Of a DNA stretch of 64,000 nucleotides, positions 1 through 9,113 are shown one piece after another; the stretch's first letter is position 1, and every line of letters begins with the position of its first letter. Under the pieces are notes generated by a model, which was not told the origin of the DNA, made no database searches, and worked only from the letters and a program-made list of their open reading frames with translations. The DNA comes from Desulfovulcanus ferrireducens (GTDB lineage Bacteria; Desulfobacterota; Desulfovibrionia; Desulfovibrionales; Desulfonatronovibrionaceae), in contig NZ_JAGUQP010000008.1 in the NCBI RefSeq assembly GCF_018704065.1, positions 29,048 to 93,047 on the forward strand, read 5' to 3'. The translations under genes were made by a program, and so were the position numbers.

Positions 1-1424
1 CCCATTTTTAATTTGGGCAGGTCATTTTGTTCCTGTTCTTTTTGCAGTAATTCTTTCAGCCTGGCCTGACCATGTTCCGTAAGATCAATAAGTTGATCCA
101 GTTCAGGGTCATAGCCCTGGCGAAACAAACCTCCCTCGGTAATGAGATGATTTGGATTGTCCTTTAATGACCTTGACAATAACTCATAGGTATCGCCCAA
201 GTCGTCCCAGGTGGCCAAAATTTTCCTTAAATATCTTGGCAAGTCATCATCAGGATTAAATAATTTTTTTATTTGAGGTAGAATGGACAGGCTTTGGCGC
301 AATGCTACAAAGTCTTTAGGGGTACACCTATTTAAAAATATCCTGGTACTTAAACGCTCCAGGTCAAAAATTTTGTCCAGGTAGGTTCTTAATTCTTCTC
401 TTAACCTATCCTGATTAAAGAAAAATTCGACCACCTCCTGGTTTTTCAAGATAATAGCCTTATCCTTCCAGGGCTGGGACAATCTTTGTCTTAAAAGCCT
501 GCCCCCCATGGGAGTTAAGGTATTATCCAGCGCATGCCATAAAGTGCCTGGCCCTTTTCGTCCGTCAAGTCGTTTAAAAAGCTCCAGATTTCTTTCTGTA
601 ACCTCGTCTAGAAGAAGATACCTGGTTAAATTCAGTGGTTTAAAAGGGCAGAGATGGGTTAATTTTTCTTTTTGGGTTTGAACGAGGTACATCAATAAGG
701 CCCCGCAGGCCTTGATCAGGACAGGTTTGTCCGCAAGATCCAGGACATCGAGAGTTGCTACTTTCTGGGACTTTTTGATTAATTCAGTACCGGACTTAAG
801 GTCAAAATAGGAAGTAGGGGGAAGCTCATTAATACGAGCTTTGAATTCAGAGTAGGAAGCAGGTAATTTATACCCCTGGGGAAGTAAAATTTCTTTGGGG
901 TCAATCTTGACTACCCATTGCCAGATTTGCTCTTCTTTTTTCAGGACAAGTCCGGTCCACTCTCCAGTAGAAAAGTCTGCCCAAGCCAGACCGCCTTCCT
1001 GTTTTTGACTATCCCAGACAAGCGCGGCCAGATAATTATTGTCCTTGGCTGTTAAATTGGCATCTTCCACAACAGTGCCTGGAGTCAGAATCCTGGTCAC
1101 AGCCCTTTTGACCAGTCCTTTGGCCTTTTTGGGGTCTTCCACCTGTTCACAAATAGCCACTTTATAGCCCTTATCCAGAAGCTGGCGTAAATATTCCTCG
1201 ACAGCATGATGGGGGACGCCGCACATGGGTACCTGTATTTCGGCGTTGGGATTGCGGGAGGTGAGGGCTATTTGTAATTCTCTGGCAGCAACCTCTGCAT
1301 CTTCAAAAAAAAGCTCGTAAAAATCGCCCATGCGAAAAAAAAGGAGCGCACCAGGGTTTTCTTCCTTAATGCGCAAGTATTGCTCCAGCATGGGGGTGAG
1401 CTTGAGCGATGTTTTGTCAGGCAT
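1..1424 (-). CDS. mutS: DNA mismatch repair protein MutS, N-terminal part (runs off window)
   Basis: About 474 N-terminal codons of the roughly 860-residue mismatch-recognition ATPase are present; the gene continues past the left edge, so the ATPase domain is not visible. The translation begins MPDKTSLKLTPMLEQY and soon contains GDFYELF, which holds the Phe-x-Glu mismatch-intercalating motif of domain I. It then runs through the connector and into the lever/core domain (for example TLTPMGGRLLRQRLSQPW, a very conserved core segment). I place the start at the ATG at 1424, 4 nt after the stop of lapB. An in-frame ATG at 1436 would overlap lapB and has no better ribosome site. MutS scans duplex DNA as a dimer and recruits MutL. 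Co-direction with lapAB suggests shared transcription. Confidence 0.95.
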   Translation of the reverse strand, partial: MPDKTSLKLTPMLEQYLRIKEENPGALLFFRMGDFYELFFEDAEVAARELQIALTSRNPNAEIQVPMCGVPHHAVEEYLRQLLDKGYKVAICEQVEDPKKAKGLVKRAVTRILTPGTVVEDANLTAKDNNYLAALVWDSQKQEGGLAWADFSTGEWTGLVLKKEEQIWQWVVKIDPKEILLPQGYKLPASYSEFKARINELPPTSYFDLKSGTELIKKSQKVATLDVLDLADKPVLIKACGALLMYLVQTQKEKLTHLCPFKPLNLTRYLLLDEVTERNLELFKRLDGRKGPGTLWHALDNTLTPMGGRLLRQRLSQPWKDKAIILKNQEVVEFFFNQDRLREELRTYLDKIFDLERLSTRIFLNRCTPKDFVALRQSLSILPQIKKLFNPDDDLPRYLRKILATWDDLGDTYELLSRSLKDNPNHLITEGGLFRQGYDPELDQLIDLTEHGQARLKELLQKEQEQNDLPKLKM

Positions 1425-1428
1425 GTCT

Positions 1429-2550
1429 CTAGTCATTTAATCTTGTGCGAAAAGAAATAGAATGCCAGCTATGGCAACGAGGGCAGACAAAAAATATCTG
1501 TTCCCGTTTTAACCCACACCGGGAACAGATAAATCTTTTTACCAGGCGGGCCTTTTTGAGAAAAAACTCCAGTTGCACCCGAAAGCTATCGGTTAACTCC
1601 TGCTCTTTTTGAGTTAAAGCCAGGAGTTCCAGCCTGGCAGGCCAAAAATCCGGTCCCAGAACCAAGGTCTTTTCCAGCCAGTCTTTAGCCTGTTCTTCAT
1701 TTTCAGAAGCTATTAAAAACAAGGCAGAGTAAAAGCAGAGCAGAATATCCTGGTCGGTTTCGGAAATTATTTCGACCACAATCTGGCTACATTCAGGATC
1801 AATTAAAGGTTTTGATGAGTTATCATTGAGACTGCGGGCAAATTGATACAAACCTTCCAAAAGTACAAATTTAAGGTTGGGTGAAACATTTACCAGAGCC
1901 TGACTTAAATTTTTGGACAATGAACGCCAATTTCTTTTCTGATAATTTCTAATGATTAATTCAAGCCATGCTTCTACACTGCCAGGATAGACTTTTAAGG
2001 CCTTGCGCAAAGCTTTTTGGCCTAAATCGCTTTCCTGACGGGCCTTCAACTGCTTGGCCCAGCGCACCAAGTAGTGGGCCTGAGGGATTAATTGGTCAAG
2101 CCGGGAGTAATAGTCAGCCGCCTTTTTAAAATCATTGCTATCAGCAAATAGTCTAGCCAGAGCCCCAAGAATTGCCGGTTCAGGGCCGACAATCTTTTGT
2201 GCCTTTTCAAAAGCGTATAGAGCACGATCCACCAAACCCGCCCTTTTAAAATCATTACCCAATTCATACCAAGCCCTGGCTTTAAACTGATCGTCAAGGT
2301 TTGGACGGGCAATTAGGGTCTGTCTGATTTGAATGGCCCGTTCAATCTCACCCTGGGCCCTGAACAAGTTACCCAATGCCAAGTAGATTTCTACGGCATC
2401 TGGATTATTTTTGACTACCCGACTGAGTTCACCAATAGCCGCAAAAGTATCTCCTGAAGGTAAAGGGTAACTTTCATTAAGATTTATGAAAGAGTTGTTG
2501 TCCTTCAGTCTTTTCTTTTTGAGTCTAGAGAACCAGCCACGGACCGACAT
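1429..2550 (-). CDS. lapB: LapB-like TPR protein with C-terminal rubredoxin-type zinc ribbon
   Basis: A 373-residue tetratricopeptide protein. Residues about 35-330 are TPR-like helices. A segment reading LALGNLFRAQGEIERAIQIR closely matches the second TPR of E. coli LapB (YciM). The C-terminus has two Cys pairs (CSRCG and CPRC) ahead of a short tail, the rubredoxin-like metal site characteristic of LapB. LapB is an inner-membrane-anchored cytosolic scaffold that, with FtsH, sets LpxC level and thus LPS synthesis. Here the N-terminal membrane anchor is not obvious, since the first residues are basic (SRLKKKRLK), so anchoring may depend on the adjacent LapA-like protein. It lies 7 nt downstream of lapA, the same pairing as in enterobacteria. 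Gene-order conservation raises confidence in the assignment. Confidence 0.85.
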   Translation of the reverse strand: MSVRGWFSRLKKKRLKDNNSFINLNESYPLPSGDTFAAIGELSRVVKNNPDAVEIYLALGNLFRAQGEIERAIQIRQTLIARPNLDDQFKARAWYELGNDFKRAGLVDRALYAFEKAQKIVGPEPAILGALARLFADSNDFKKAADYYSRLDQLIPQAHYLVRWAKQLKARQESDLGQKALRKALKVYPGSVEAWLELIIRNYQKRNWRSLSKNLSQALVNVSPNLKFVLLEGLYQFARSLNDNSSKPLIDPECSQIVVEIISETDQDILLCFYSALFLIASENEEQAKDWLEKTLVLGPDFWPARLELLALTQKEQELTDSFRVQLEFFLKKARLVKRFICSRCGLKREQIFFVCPRCHSWHSISFRTRLND

Positions 2551-2557
2551 AGAAGAT

Positions 2558-2905
2558 TTAAGAACCCGTAGTTTCAGAATCAGTTGAAAATCTTTCTTCT
2601 TCTAGGGGCATATTGCGTAATGAGTTGACCTCTTTTTCAAGATCGGCAATCTTGCTTTTGCAAACTCTTAACTGCTTGGAGAGTTTAATTTTTTCGGCAA
2701 GAAAGTAGAATAGAGAGATAAAAGCACCGACTACAAAGGCTATTAGAATCAGAAGATAAATAGGTATTTCCCGGCTCTCGAAATGGTTACCCAAAATATC
2801 AAGTTTTAAGGACAAAGACATAGATAAAAGCTCTGTGTTCTGAACAAAAAAGAGCATGGAAAAGAAGAAGATCAAAACCAGGATAGCGACTTTTACATAA
2901 CGCAT
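2558..2905 (-). CDS. lapA: LapA-domain (DUF1049) membrane protein
   Basis: A 115-residue protein with two membrane segments, at residues about 5-22 (VAILVLIFFFSMLFFVQN) and about 48-70 (IYLLILIAFVVGAFISLFYF). A basic coiled-coil tail with EKEVNSLR follows. The short hairpin-with-coil layout and the FVQN after the first segment are typical of the LapA/YciS family. In E. coli LapA sits in the inner membrane with LapB and the envelope-regulating protease FtsH. A clear AAGGAGA site precedes the ATG. The tail is acidic and low in conservation. Adjacent lapB makes this a lapAB unit. Confidence 0.82.
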   Translation of the reverse strand: MRYVKVAILVLIFFFSMLFFVQNTELLSMSLSLKLDILGNHFESREIPIYLLILIAFVVGAFISLFYFLAEKIKLSKQLRVCKSKIADLEKEVNSLRNMPLEEERFSTDSETTGS

Positions 2906-2943
2906 ACCAGTCTCCTTTATAAATGTTTAAGGGTTAGGAGATA

Positions 2944-3432
2944 TTACGATTTAACCTTTTCAAAATAGGGTTTAAGCTTGCCATAAGTTGTTCGCAAATG
3001 TTCGGGAATAACCATGGTTTCACTCATAACAGCCATGAATGAATGGTCTCCGATCCAGCGAGGAACAAGATGAAAATGCAGGTGTTCTTCAATGCCAGCT
3101 CCGGCAGCTTCCCCGATATTTAGACCTATATTAATGCCATGGGGATTAAAAGCTTTTTTCAAAATATCCGTACAAACCTGCATATAATCCATCATCTCAT
3201 GGGCTTCTTCTCTTGAAAGCTCTGTTAAGCACTTTACGTGTCTATAGGGGGGTACCATGAGATGTCCGCTACTATACGGGTATTTATTCATGATCACAAA
3301 ACAAAATTTTCCCCTATGTAGAACCAGCCTTTGTTCGTCTTCATCGGTATGCTCAGGCAAACAAAAAACACATTCCTCAGGCTTAGGCCCCAGAATGTAC
3401 TCAATTCTCCATGGCGCCCAGAGAGTTTTCAT
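2944..3432 (-). CDS. HIT-family nucleotide hydrolase/phosphorylase
   Basis: A 162-residue histidine-triad protein. The catalytic triad reads EEHLHFHLVPRW (residues about 115-126). An N-terminal CVFC pair is the zinc-binding Cys pair found in many bacterial HIT proteins of the Ap4A-phosphorylase/FHIT-like branch. Conserved landmarks include NKYPYSSGHLMVPPYRH and NIGLNIGEAAGAGIEEH. Members hydrolyse or phosphorolyse dinucleoside polyphosphates or AMP-lysine-type substrates in the cytosol; the exact substrate cannot be read from sequence. The ATG start is the only sensible one (MKTLWAPWRIEYI, a typical family N-terminus). It stands between lapAB and the amino-acid ABC operon, with its own spacing. 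Confidence 0.88.
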   Translation of the reverse strand: MKTLWAPWRIEYILGPKPEECVFCLPEHTDEDEQRLVLHRGKFCFVIMNKYPYSSGHLMVPPYRHVKCLTELSREEAHEMMDYMQVCTDILKKAFNPHGINIGLNIGEAAGAGIEEHLHFHLVPRWIGDHSFMAVMSETMVIPEHLRTTYGKLKPYFEKVKS

Positions 3433-3523
3433 AATTTTGAATTCTTAAAGTAAAGGTTTAAGGTTTTGGTTTCGTGCTCAAAAAAATACGGTCTAATTAA
3501 CCGAAAAAAATAGCTTTTTTAAA

Positions 3524-4264
3524 TTACAAAATTTGGCTTAAAAACTTCTTTGTTCTTGGGTGCTCGGGTTTAGTAAAAAAATGCTCAGGTGTACCAACTT
3601 CTAAAATCTGACCTGCATCCATAAATACCACCCGGTCGGCAACCTGGCGAGCAAAACCCATTTCGTGAGTTACTACCACCATGGTCATGCCCTCCATTGC
3701 CAAGTTTACCATGACATCAAGCACTTCACCAATCATTTCCGGGTCAAGGGCTGAAGTTGGTTCGTCAAAAAGCATAATTTTGGGATTCATGGCCAGGGCC
3801 CGGGCTATGGCCACGCGTTGTTGCTGTCCCCCGGACAACTGTCCGGGATAAGCATTGGCCTTATCTCGGATGCCCACCTTTTCCAGGAGTTTAAAAGCTA
3901 TATCTTCAGCCTCTTTCTGAGGAATTTTCTTTAATTTTATCGGAGCCATGGTCAGGTTTTGCAGGACAGTTTTATGGGGGAAAAGGTTAAAGTTTTGAAA
4001 AACCATACCTAGCTCCATACGCACCTTATTAATATCACATTTACCATCAGTGATATCCTGGCCATCGACAATAATTTTTCCGCGATCAACGCTCTCTAGG
4101 CGGTTAATGGTGCGAAGGAGGGTGCTTTTCCCTGATCCACTCGGCCCGATAATAACCACCTTTTCTTGTGGTTTAATATCAAGCGATACATTATTTAAGG
4201 CAATTACCTGGCCAAAATATTTGTAAATATTTTTGATTTGAATAATCGGAGTTTTATCACTCAT
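3524..4264 (-). CDS. Polar amino-acid ABC transporter, ATP-binding subunit
   Basis: A 246-residue ABC ATPase of the GlnQ/HisP type. It shows Walker [10 protein letters not shown] (residues about 40-48), the Q-loop [11 protein letters not shown], signature LSGGQQQR, Walker [14 protein letters not shown] and the switch histidine in VVTHEMGFA. It powers uptake of a polar amino acid through the permease encoded just upstream. The start ATG overlaps the end of the permease gene by 8 nt, so translation is probably coupled. No sequence feature fixes the substrate, so I give no specific gene symbol. Confidence 0.93.
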   Translation of the reverse strand: MSDKTPIIQIKNIYKYFGQVIALNNVSLDIKPQEKVVIIGPSGSGKSTLLRTINRLESVDRGKIIVDGQDITDGKCDINKVRMELGMVFQNFNLFPHKTVLQNLTMAPIKLKKIPQKEAEDIAFKLLEKVGIRDKANAYPGQLSGGQQQRVAIARALAMNPKIMLFDEPTSALDPEMIGEVLDVMVNLAMEGMTMVVVTHEMGFARQVADRVVFMDAGQILEVGTPEHFFTKPEHPRTKKFLSQIL

Positions 4265-5039
4265 AAGGCTTCATCTTTTCTTCCATGATGCTCACCATTT
4301 TGGACAAAATCAAGGTAATAAGCAAGTAAATGAGAGCGATCATGGTGTATGTTTCAAAATAAGCAAAGGTTTCGGTCGCAAACTCTCTTCCTCGCCGTAA
4401 AAGATCGGCTACAGCCAAAATTGAAACCAGAGATGTATCTTTGAGCAAGGCTATGAATTCATTACCCACCGGAGGCAGGATCGTGCGCATGGCCTGGGGG
4501 ATGATTACGTAAAACATGGTCTGCGTGCGATTAAATCCCAGCGATCTTGCCGCTTCTGTTTGTCCATGATCAATGGACTCTATGCCGGCACGAAAAACTT
4601 CCCCCATATACGCCCCATAGCAGATTGTCATGGCTAGTACTGCCGCCAAAAAAGGGGGGACTTGAACAAAACTGCCCAGGGCATAATAGATGTAAAAAAG
4701 TTGAACCAGGAGGGGAATGCCTCGAATTACTTCAACATAAATAGAAGCAATAAGATTAACAAACCGATTACGGGCTATTCTACCTAAACCGGTCAACAGG
4801 CCCACAATCAAAGATAAGGCTATGGATAAAAAGGTTACCTCAAAAGTAACCAAAATTCCATCCGGAACAAATTTTAAAATACGTAAATAGGGGTCCGGCT
4901 TAAAGGCGACCAGGAGTATTATGGTCAGCAATGCCCCAATGAGAGTTATTCGCCAAGCCGTTACCAGGCCTTTATCTTTTGGCGAGGGTATAGCTGCACC
5001 GTCAGTGACGTCAATTTTAATTTCTTTGTCTCTATTCAT
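4257..5039 (-). CDS. Polar amino-acid ABC transporter, permease subunit
   Basis: A 260-residue inner-membrane permease of the HisM/GlnP type. A cytosolic N-terminus of about 25 residues is followed by TM segments starting with [16 protein letters not shown]. The cytoplasmic coupling loop [14 protein letters not shown]...IIPQAMR is the EAA motif that docks on the ATPase. The N-terminal extension is longer than in the shortest family members. The gene overlaps the ATPase by 8 nt. It is separated from the upstream binding-protein gene by a spacer with a terminator-like hairpin, which would lower its expression relative to the binding protein. Confidence 0.92.
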   Translation of the reverse strand: MNRDKEIKIDVTDGAAIPSPKDKGLVTAWRITLIGALLTIILLVAFKPDPYLRILKFVPDGILVTFEVTFLSIALSLIVGLLTGLGRIARNRFVNLIASIYVEVIRGIPLLVQLFYIYYALGSFVQVPPFLAAVLAMTICYGAYMGEVFRAGIESIDHGQTEAARSLGFNRTQTMFYVIIPQAMRTILPPVGNEFIALLKDTSLVSILAVADLLRRGREFATETFAYFETYTMIALIYLLITLILSKMVSIMEEKMKPYE

Positions 5040-5066
5040 CGGCCATGTGTATGCTTAAAAAATAGA

Positions 5067-5086
5067 GGCCGAGAGAGTTCTCGGCC
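5067..5086 (-). terminator. Intercistronic hairpin with T-run between binding protein and permease genes
   Basis: A perfect 8-bp stem GGCCGAGA/TCTCGGCC with a 4-nt loop. On the minus strand it is followed by TCTATTTTTT. It begins about 10 nt past the binding-protein stop codon. It probably acts as a partial terminator or 3'-stabiliser, giving excess binding protein over membrane components, as known for other ABC operons. Confidence 0.75.
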
Positions 5087-5096
5087 CCGGAATCAT

Positions 5097-5834
5097 TTAG
5101 TTGCTTCCAAACCACTTCTCTTTAATTTGTTTCTCAATGCCCTTGGCTTTAACTGCACGGATACCTTTATTAATTAAATCCAGAACTTCTTTATTCCCTT
5201 TCTTTACTGCAATACCATAATATTCATCACCTGAGTCTATAATAGCCCCAATCTTTAATTTTTCAGAAAATTTTGGTTCTCTAAGCGCATACTGGGCAGC
5301 AACAGGATCGTCACAAACAACACCATCAATACGGCCATTTAAAAGATCCTGCATGGCCAAACCGATTTCATCATAAGACTTGGCAACAACTCCTGGAACT
5401 TTTTTAACGGCAAAATAACCAGTGGTGCCGATTTGGGCTCCAACAACTTTTCCTTTCATGTCTTCAAGGCTCTTGGCTTTGCTTTCTTTGGGCACAACCA
5501 GACCCTGGCTGACTTTAAAATATGGTTCGCTGAAATCCATGGCTTTTTTCCGTTCAGGAGTAATACTTACTGAAGAACAGATGGCATCGTAATTGCCCCC
5601 GGCAAGGCCGGCAAAGATCCCATCCCAGGCTGTGTTTTTGAATACCGGAGTAAATCCAGCTTCCTTGGCTGCAGCCTTCATGTAATCAATGGAATAACCA
5701 ACAATTTCTTTGTCTTCATTGACAAATTCCATTGGAGGCCAAGTGGCGTCCACTGCAAAGACAATAGTCCTGGCTAGAGCCGTCTGGGAAAAGATTAAAC
5801 AAAAAGCCATCAACATAAAAAATTTTTTAAACAT
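5097..5834 (-). CDS. Periplasmic amino-acid-binding protein of ABC transporter
   Basis: A 245-residue extracellular solute-binding protein, family 3. Residues 1-21 are a signal peptide (KKFFMLMAFCLIFSQTALA, cleavage after ALA). The mature part starts RTIVFAVDATWPPMEFVNED, the usual first strand and ligand-pocket loop of the GlnH/HisJ/ArtI group. It continues with IVGYSIDYM, DAICSSVSITPERKK and GTTGYFAVKK. It delivers a polar amino acid to the permease encoded downstream. A strong AGGAGG site lies just before the ATG. Substrate specificity cannot be decided by eye. It is first in the transporter operon. Confidence 0.93.
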   Translation of the reverse strand: MFKKFFMLMAFCLIFSQTALARTIVFAVDATWPPMEFVNEDKEIVGYSIDYMKAAAKEAGFTPVFKNTAWDGIFAGLAGGNYDAICSSVSITPERKKAMDFSEPYFKVSQGLVVPKESKAKSLEDMKGKVVGAQIGTTGYFAVKKVPGVVAKSYDEIGLAMQDLLNGRIDGVVCDDPVAAQYALREPKFSEKLKIGAIIDSGDEYYGIAVKKGNKEVLDLINKGIRAVKAKGIEKQIKEKWFGSN

Positions 5835-5968
5835 TTCGCATCCTCCTAAAAATTTTGCAAAGTTTCAAGAAAGGGTTTCAGAAAAGGCTCGGGTTAAACA
5901 AACTTGGTTCTGTTAATTTATTGCCCTTTTTTGGTCAAGAAATGTTACAAGTATATGACCATAAAATT

Positions 5969-8635
5969 TTAAACTTTGGGCTTTACCTCCCGATTTATAA
6001 TCTTTTTTAGCCATTCAAGCTGACTTTTCCGGTCACTAGCTAAACCATCTACCTGAGCAGCACGCAATTCTCTTAAAATTTGTCCATAAACAGGACCTGG
6101 CTCAACACCCAACTCCTTTAAATCTTTTCCGGTAATCAAGACCGGCAGTTGACGCAACCTGGTTACAAAAAGAGAAATATTTTTGCGCATTTCATCTTTT
6201 TGACTTTTGGCCATTAAATACAGCAAGCCTTCCAAGGGGAGGGGGTCTAAAATAAAGTAGAGATCGCTTAATTTTTGCTGCCCTTGCTGCCATTTGTAAA
6301 TTTTGGCAGCTGTTTCATTGATCTGCCTCTGTAACCCCAAAAGATTCTCTTCTTCCTTTTTGGAAAAATTTAACCTTTTGGTAATGAGTTTAGTTTGGTC
6401 GTCATTGAATGTGCTACATAAACCCAAAAAATAAACCAGCCACTTTTCTACCTTTTCTTCCAGGTACAAAAGCTTGTGCCAACTCAGAACCTTCTCAATT
6501 TCACCAAGAATTTTCAGTATATTCGGTGTTAAATTGAGCAGTGGATGAATAGCCTTCAGTAGACCAAAACCATCCATGCGTTTTAGACAGGCCAGGGGAT
6601 TGTTTTCGGCAAAGATCATTTTCAGTTCCTGAAAAATTCGCCGGCCGGACAACCTGGGGAAAATATTTAAGTTTATCGCATTCTTAATTAGTCGTTCAGT
6701 CTGCTTGCCTATGCGAAAGCCAAAACGTTGTTCAAAGCGGATGGCCCTGATTATGCGGGTGGGATCTTCCACAAAACTCAAGGCATGCAGGACGCGAATT
6801 ACCTTTTCTTTTAAGTCTTTTTGTCCGCCAAAAAAATCGACCATCTTGCCAAACTGGTCGGGATTTAAGTGGACAGCCAGGGCATTTATGGTAAAATCCC
6901 TGCGATACAGGTCCATTTTTATGCTGGACAACTCCACAGTGGGTAGGGCGGCAGGGTACTCGTAATATTCCAATCTGGCCGTGGCCACATCTATACGCTG
7001 ACCATTTTCCAGGATAACCACAGCCGTCCTGAATTTTTGATGTGCTCTCACCCTTCCTTTAAGTTTTGCGGCCAATTTTTTGGCAAAGGCAATACCATCT
7101 CCCTCGACCACCAGGTCTACATCCAGATTGGGCTGGTTAAGTAAAATGTCACGGACAAAACCTCCGACACAAAAAAGCTCATACCCCATTTCCTGGGCGA
7201 GCTTACCGGCAAGTTTCAGGAGGTTATACAAGTCCTTGGGCAGACGATCCCTTAAAAGGGAAGAAATGTTTCGTTCTCTTTTCTTTTCCGAGAAAAGGGC
7301 TTCTGGAATACGGCCCGGTTCTTTGATTAAAATATTGATAAGATCTGTGCGTGTAATAACCCCAATGACCTGTTCATTTTCAATAATAGGCACAAGCCTT
7401 TGTCTCTGGCCCAGGATGATCTCAATAACTTGGTACAGATCATCTTCAGGGCCCAGGGCTACGAATTCACGCAACATGTATTCCTTGACAGGCACATGGC
7501 CCAGGCCATGACTGACTGCCTTTTCAGCCAACTGGTGTTCAAGAATGCCTACACATTTCCTGGTCTTTTCATCCAAAATTGGTACTGCCTTGAGGCCAAA
7601 TCGAGTCATCAGTTCCGCGGCCTGGGCCATGGTTTTATTTTTCTCCGTACAGATAGGGGGACTGGACATAAGGTCCTTGACCAGGTTTTTAGGGGTTATC
7701 TGAGAATAGAGAAGGGCAAAAAGTTCATCTTTGACCTGAGCCGGAGTCCTGTCTTTAATAGTGGCAGAGGCAGCAAAAGGATGTCCTCCACCACCCAGGG
7801 ACGAACATATCCGGCCTACATCTACTTCCTTGGTTCTGCTCCTGGCAACTACATGAATCCGATCCTGCATGCGACCTATGGCAAAGAGAACCCGAATATT
7901 TTCCATGTCCAGGAGTTTATGGGCTAGCAGGGCAAAATCCCCCACATAATAGTCCAGAGATACCTCGGCTACGACAATTTCTACCCCGTTTATTTTATGT
8001 GTAGTAGCGGATTCCAACAGGGCGTTAAGAATAGAAATCTGTTCAGCGCTTAAATCGCGATTGATCATATCTGAGATGATATTCAAATCCATGCCCTTTG
8101 TTTTTAACCAGGCCGCAGCCAGAAGGTCATGTTCTGTGGTGGAATTGAAAGTAAAGCAACCTGTATCTTCATACAGCCCCAACCCCAGAATTGTGGCCTC
8201 GTCATCGCTCAGGTCTATTTTTTTATCCTTTATAATATGAGTAAGTATGGCTGTGGTTGAGCCCCAGGGTTTGATTATATTTATTTTTCCCTGAATATCT
8301 TCTTCAGAATCGGGGTGGTGATCATAAATATGGATTTCGAGACCAGGATTATCCAGGATAGCTTGGACGTGAGAGACTCTGGATTTTTGCCTGGTATCGA
8401 CAATGACCAGTTTTTTCACCTGCGCACAGTCAATGTCTTTAATAGATTTAAAATTATATAAATATGTTGCACTCTGAATAAAAAAATTTTTGATATTTTT
8501 TTCCTGACTACCTGGAAAAATGAGCACTGCTTCAGGATGTAATTTACTGGCCGCAACCATAGCTGCTAAGGCGTCGAAGTCAGCATTCAAGTGACAGGTA
8601 ATAATAATCTCGGCTTTGATCTTTGATTTTTTCAT
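5969..8635 (-). CDS. DHH phosphoesterase - CBS pair - CCA/poly(A) nucleotidyltransferase fusion
   Basis: An 888-residue multidomain protein. Residues about 5-310 are a DHH/DHHA1 phosphoesterase: CHLNADFDALAA (motif I), YDHHPDSEED (DHH motif) and GGGGHPFAAS (DHHA1). Residues about 315-440 are a CBS pair (VKDLMSSPPICTEKNKTM; VKEYMLREFVALGPED). Residues about 465-700 are a class II nucleotidyltransferase head with GGFVRDILL and the metal-binding DVDLVVEGDG, plus the RRDFTINALAV and RAIRFEQRFGF motifs. The remainder is the tRNA-binding body. This fusion is known in deltaproteobacteria, where the polymerase half adds all or part of the tRNA 3' CCA. The DHH half may act on oligoribonucleotides and the CBS pair may sense adenine nucleotides; both are inferences. 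A 295-bp MITE lies upstream. Confidence 0.88.
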   Translation of the reverse strand: MKKSKIKAEIIITCHLNADFDALAAMVAASKLHPEAVLIFPGSQEKNIKNFFIQSATYLYNFKSIKDIDCAQVKKLVIVDTRQKSRVSHVQAILDNPGLEIHIYDHHPDSEEDIQGKINIIKPWGSTTAILTHIIKDKKIDLSDDEATILGLGLYEDTGCFTFNSTTEHDLLAAAWLKTKGMDLNIISDMINRDLSAEQISILNALLESATTHKINGVEIVVAEVSLDYYVGDFALLAHKLLDMENIRVLFAIGRMQDRIHVVARSRTKEVDVGRICSSLGGGGHPFAASATIKDRTPAQVKDELFALLYSQITPKNLVKDLMSSPPICTEKNKTMAQAAELMTRFGLKAVPILDEKTRKCVGILEHQLAEKAVSHGLGHVPVKEYMLREFVALGPEDDLYQVIEIILGQRQRLVPIIENEQVIGVITRTDLINILIKEPGRIPEALFSEKKRERNISSLLRDRLPKDLYNLLKLAGKLAQEMGYELFCVGGFVRDILLNQPNLDVDLVVEGDGIAFAKKLAAKLKGRVRAHQKFRTAVVILENGQRIDVATARLEYYEYPAALPTVELSSIKMDLYRRDFTINALAVHLNPDQFGKMVDFFGGQKDLKEKVIRVLHALSFVEDPTRIIRAIRFEQRFGFRIGKQTERLIKNAINLNIFPRLSGRRIFQELKMIFAENNPLACLKRMDGFGLLKAIHPLLNLTPNILKILGEIEKVLSWHKLLYLEEKVEKWLVYFLGLCSTFNDDQTKLITKRLNFSKKEEENLLGLQRQINETAAKIYKWQQGQQKLSDLYFILDPLPLEGLLYLMAKSQKDEMRKNISLFVTRLRQLPVLITGKDLKELGVEPGPVYGQILRELRAAQVDGLASDRKSQLEWLKKIINREVKPKV

Positions 8636-8714
8636 AATTTAGTAAGTAGTTAAAATAGTTAACTGAGTGACTGAATAATTATAGGTTTGATGTTTGTATG
8701 TACAAAAAAAATAT

Positions 8715-9009
8715 CTCAACTTTCTGAGTTAATTTGCGAGCGCATTTTCTTCAATGCTGACAAAGACTTGGACACATCTAAGGCTTGCTTGCGGGCTGTG
8801 CATAATGGGGTTAGTCAATAGAATATTATTTAATGCCTTTTCTGTTGTTATGATGGGTTTCGAAAGTTCGATGGAACAACCTCCCTATGCACAGCACTTC
8901 CGCAATCTTCGCCAAGATGTGTTACCCAACCCGTTTGTAATGCATTTCAGAAAATGCACTCTTCAATTGTGTAGTAATTTGAGGATGTTAATCGTGTCAG
9001 AAAGTTGAG
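8715..9009. mobile_element. 295-bp MITE, copy A
   Basis: A non-coding element with terminal inverted repeats CTCAACTTTCTGA and a perfect 8-bp target duplication AAAAATAT on each side (8707-8714 and 9010-9017). It differs from the inverted copy at 18911-19205 at only a handful of positions by eye, and both are 295 bp long. Each end also carries longer imperfect palindromic modules, for example GCATTTTCTTCAATGC and GCATTTCAGAAAATGC. No transposase is encoded, so it must move in trans. It fills most of the gap between xerD and the DHH-CBS-CCA gene; apart from it that gap holds nothing I recognise. Confidence 0.85.
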
Positions 9010-9113
9010 AAAAATATTTTTAAACAATCGCCAGATATTAATACACATGCCGATAGTCACGTTTTAGAAGTTTCAACAAAATCATCACAAGTCAACCTAT
9101 TAAAATAACTCAA

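Noticed and set aside
8754..9008. 84-codon plus-strand ORF
   Set aside because: It lies wholly in MITE copy A, has no ribosome site and no protein-like pattern.
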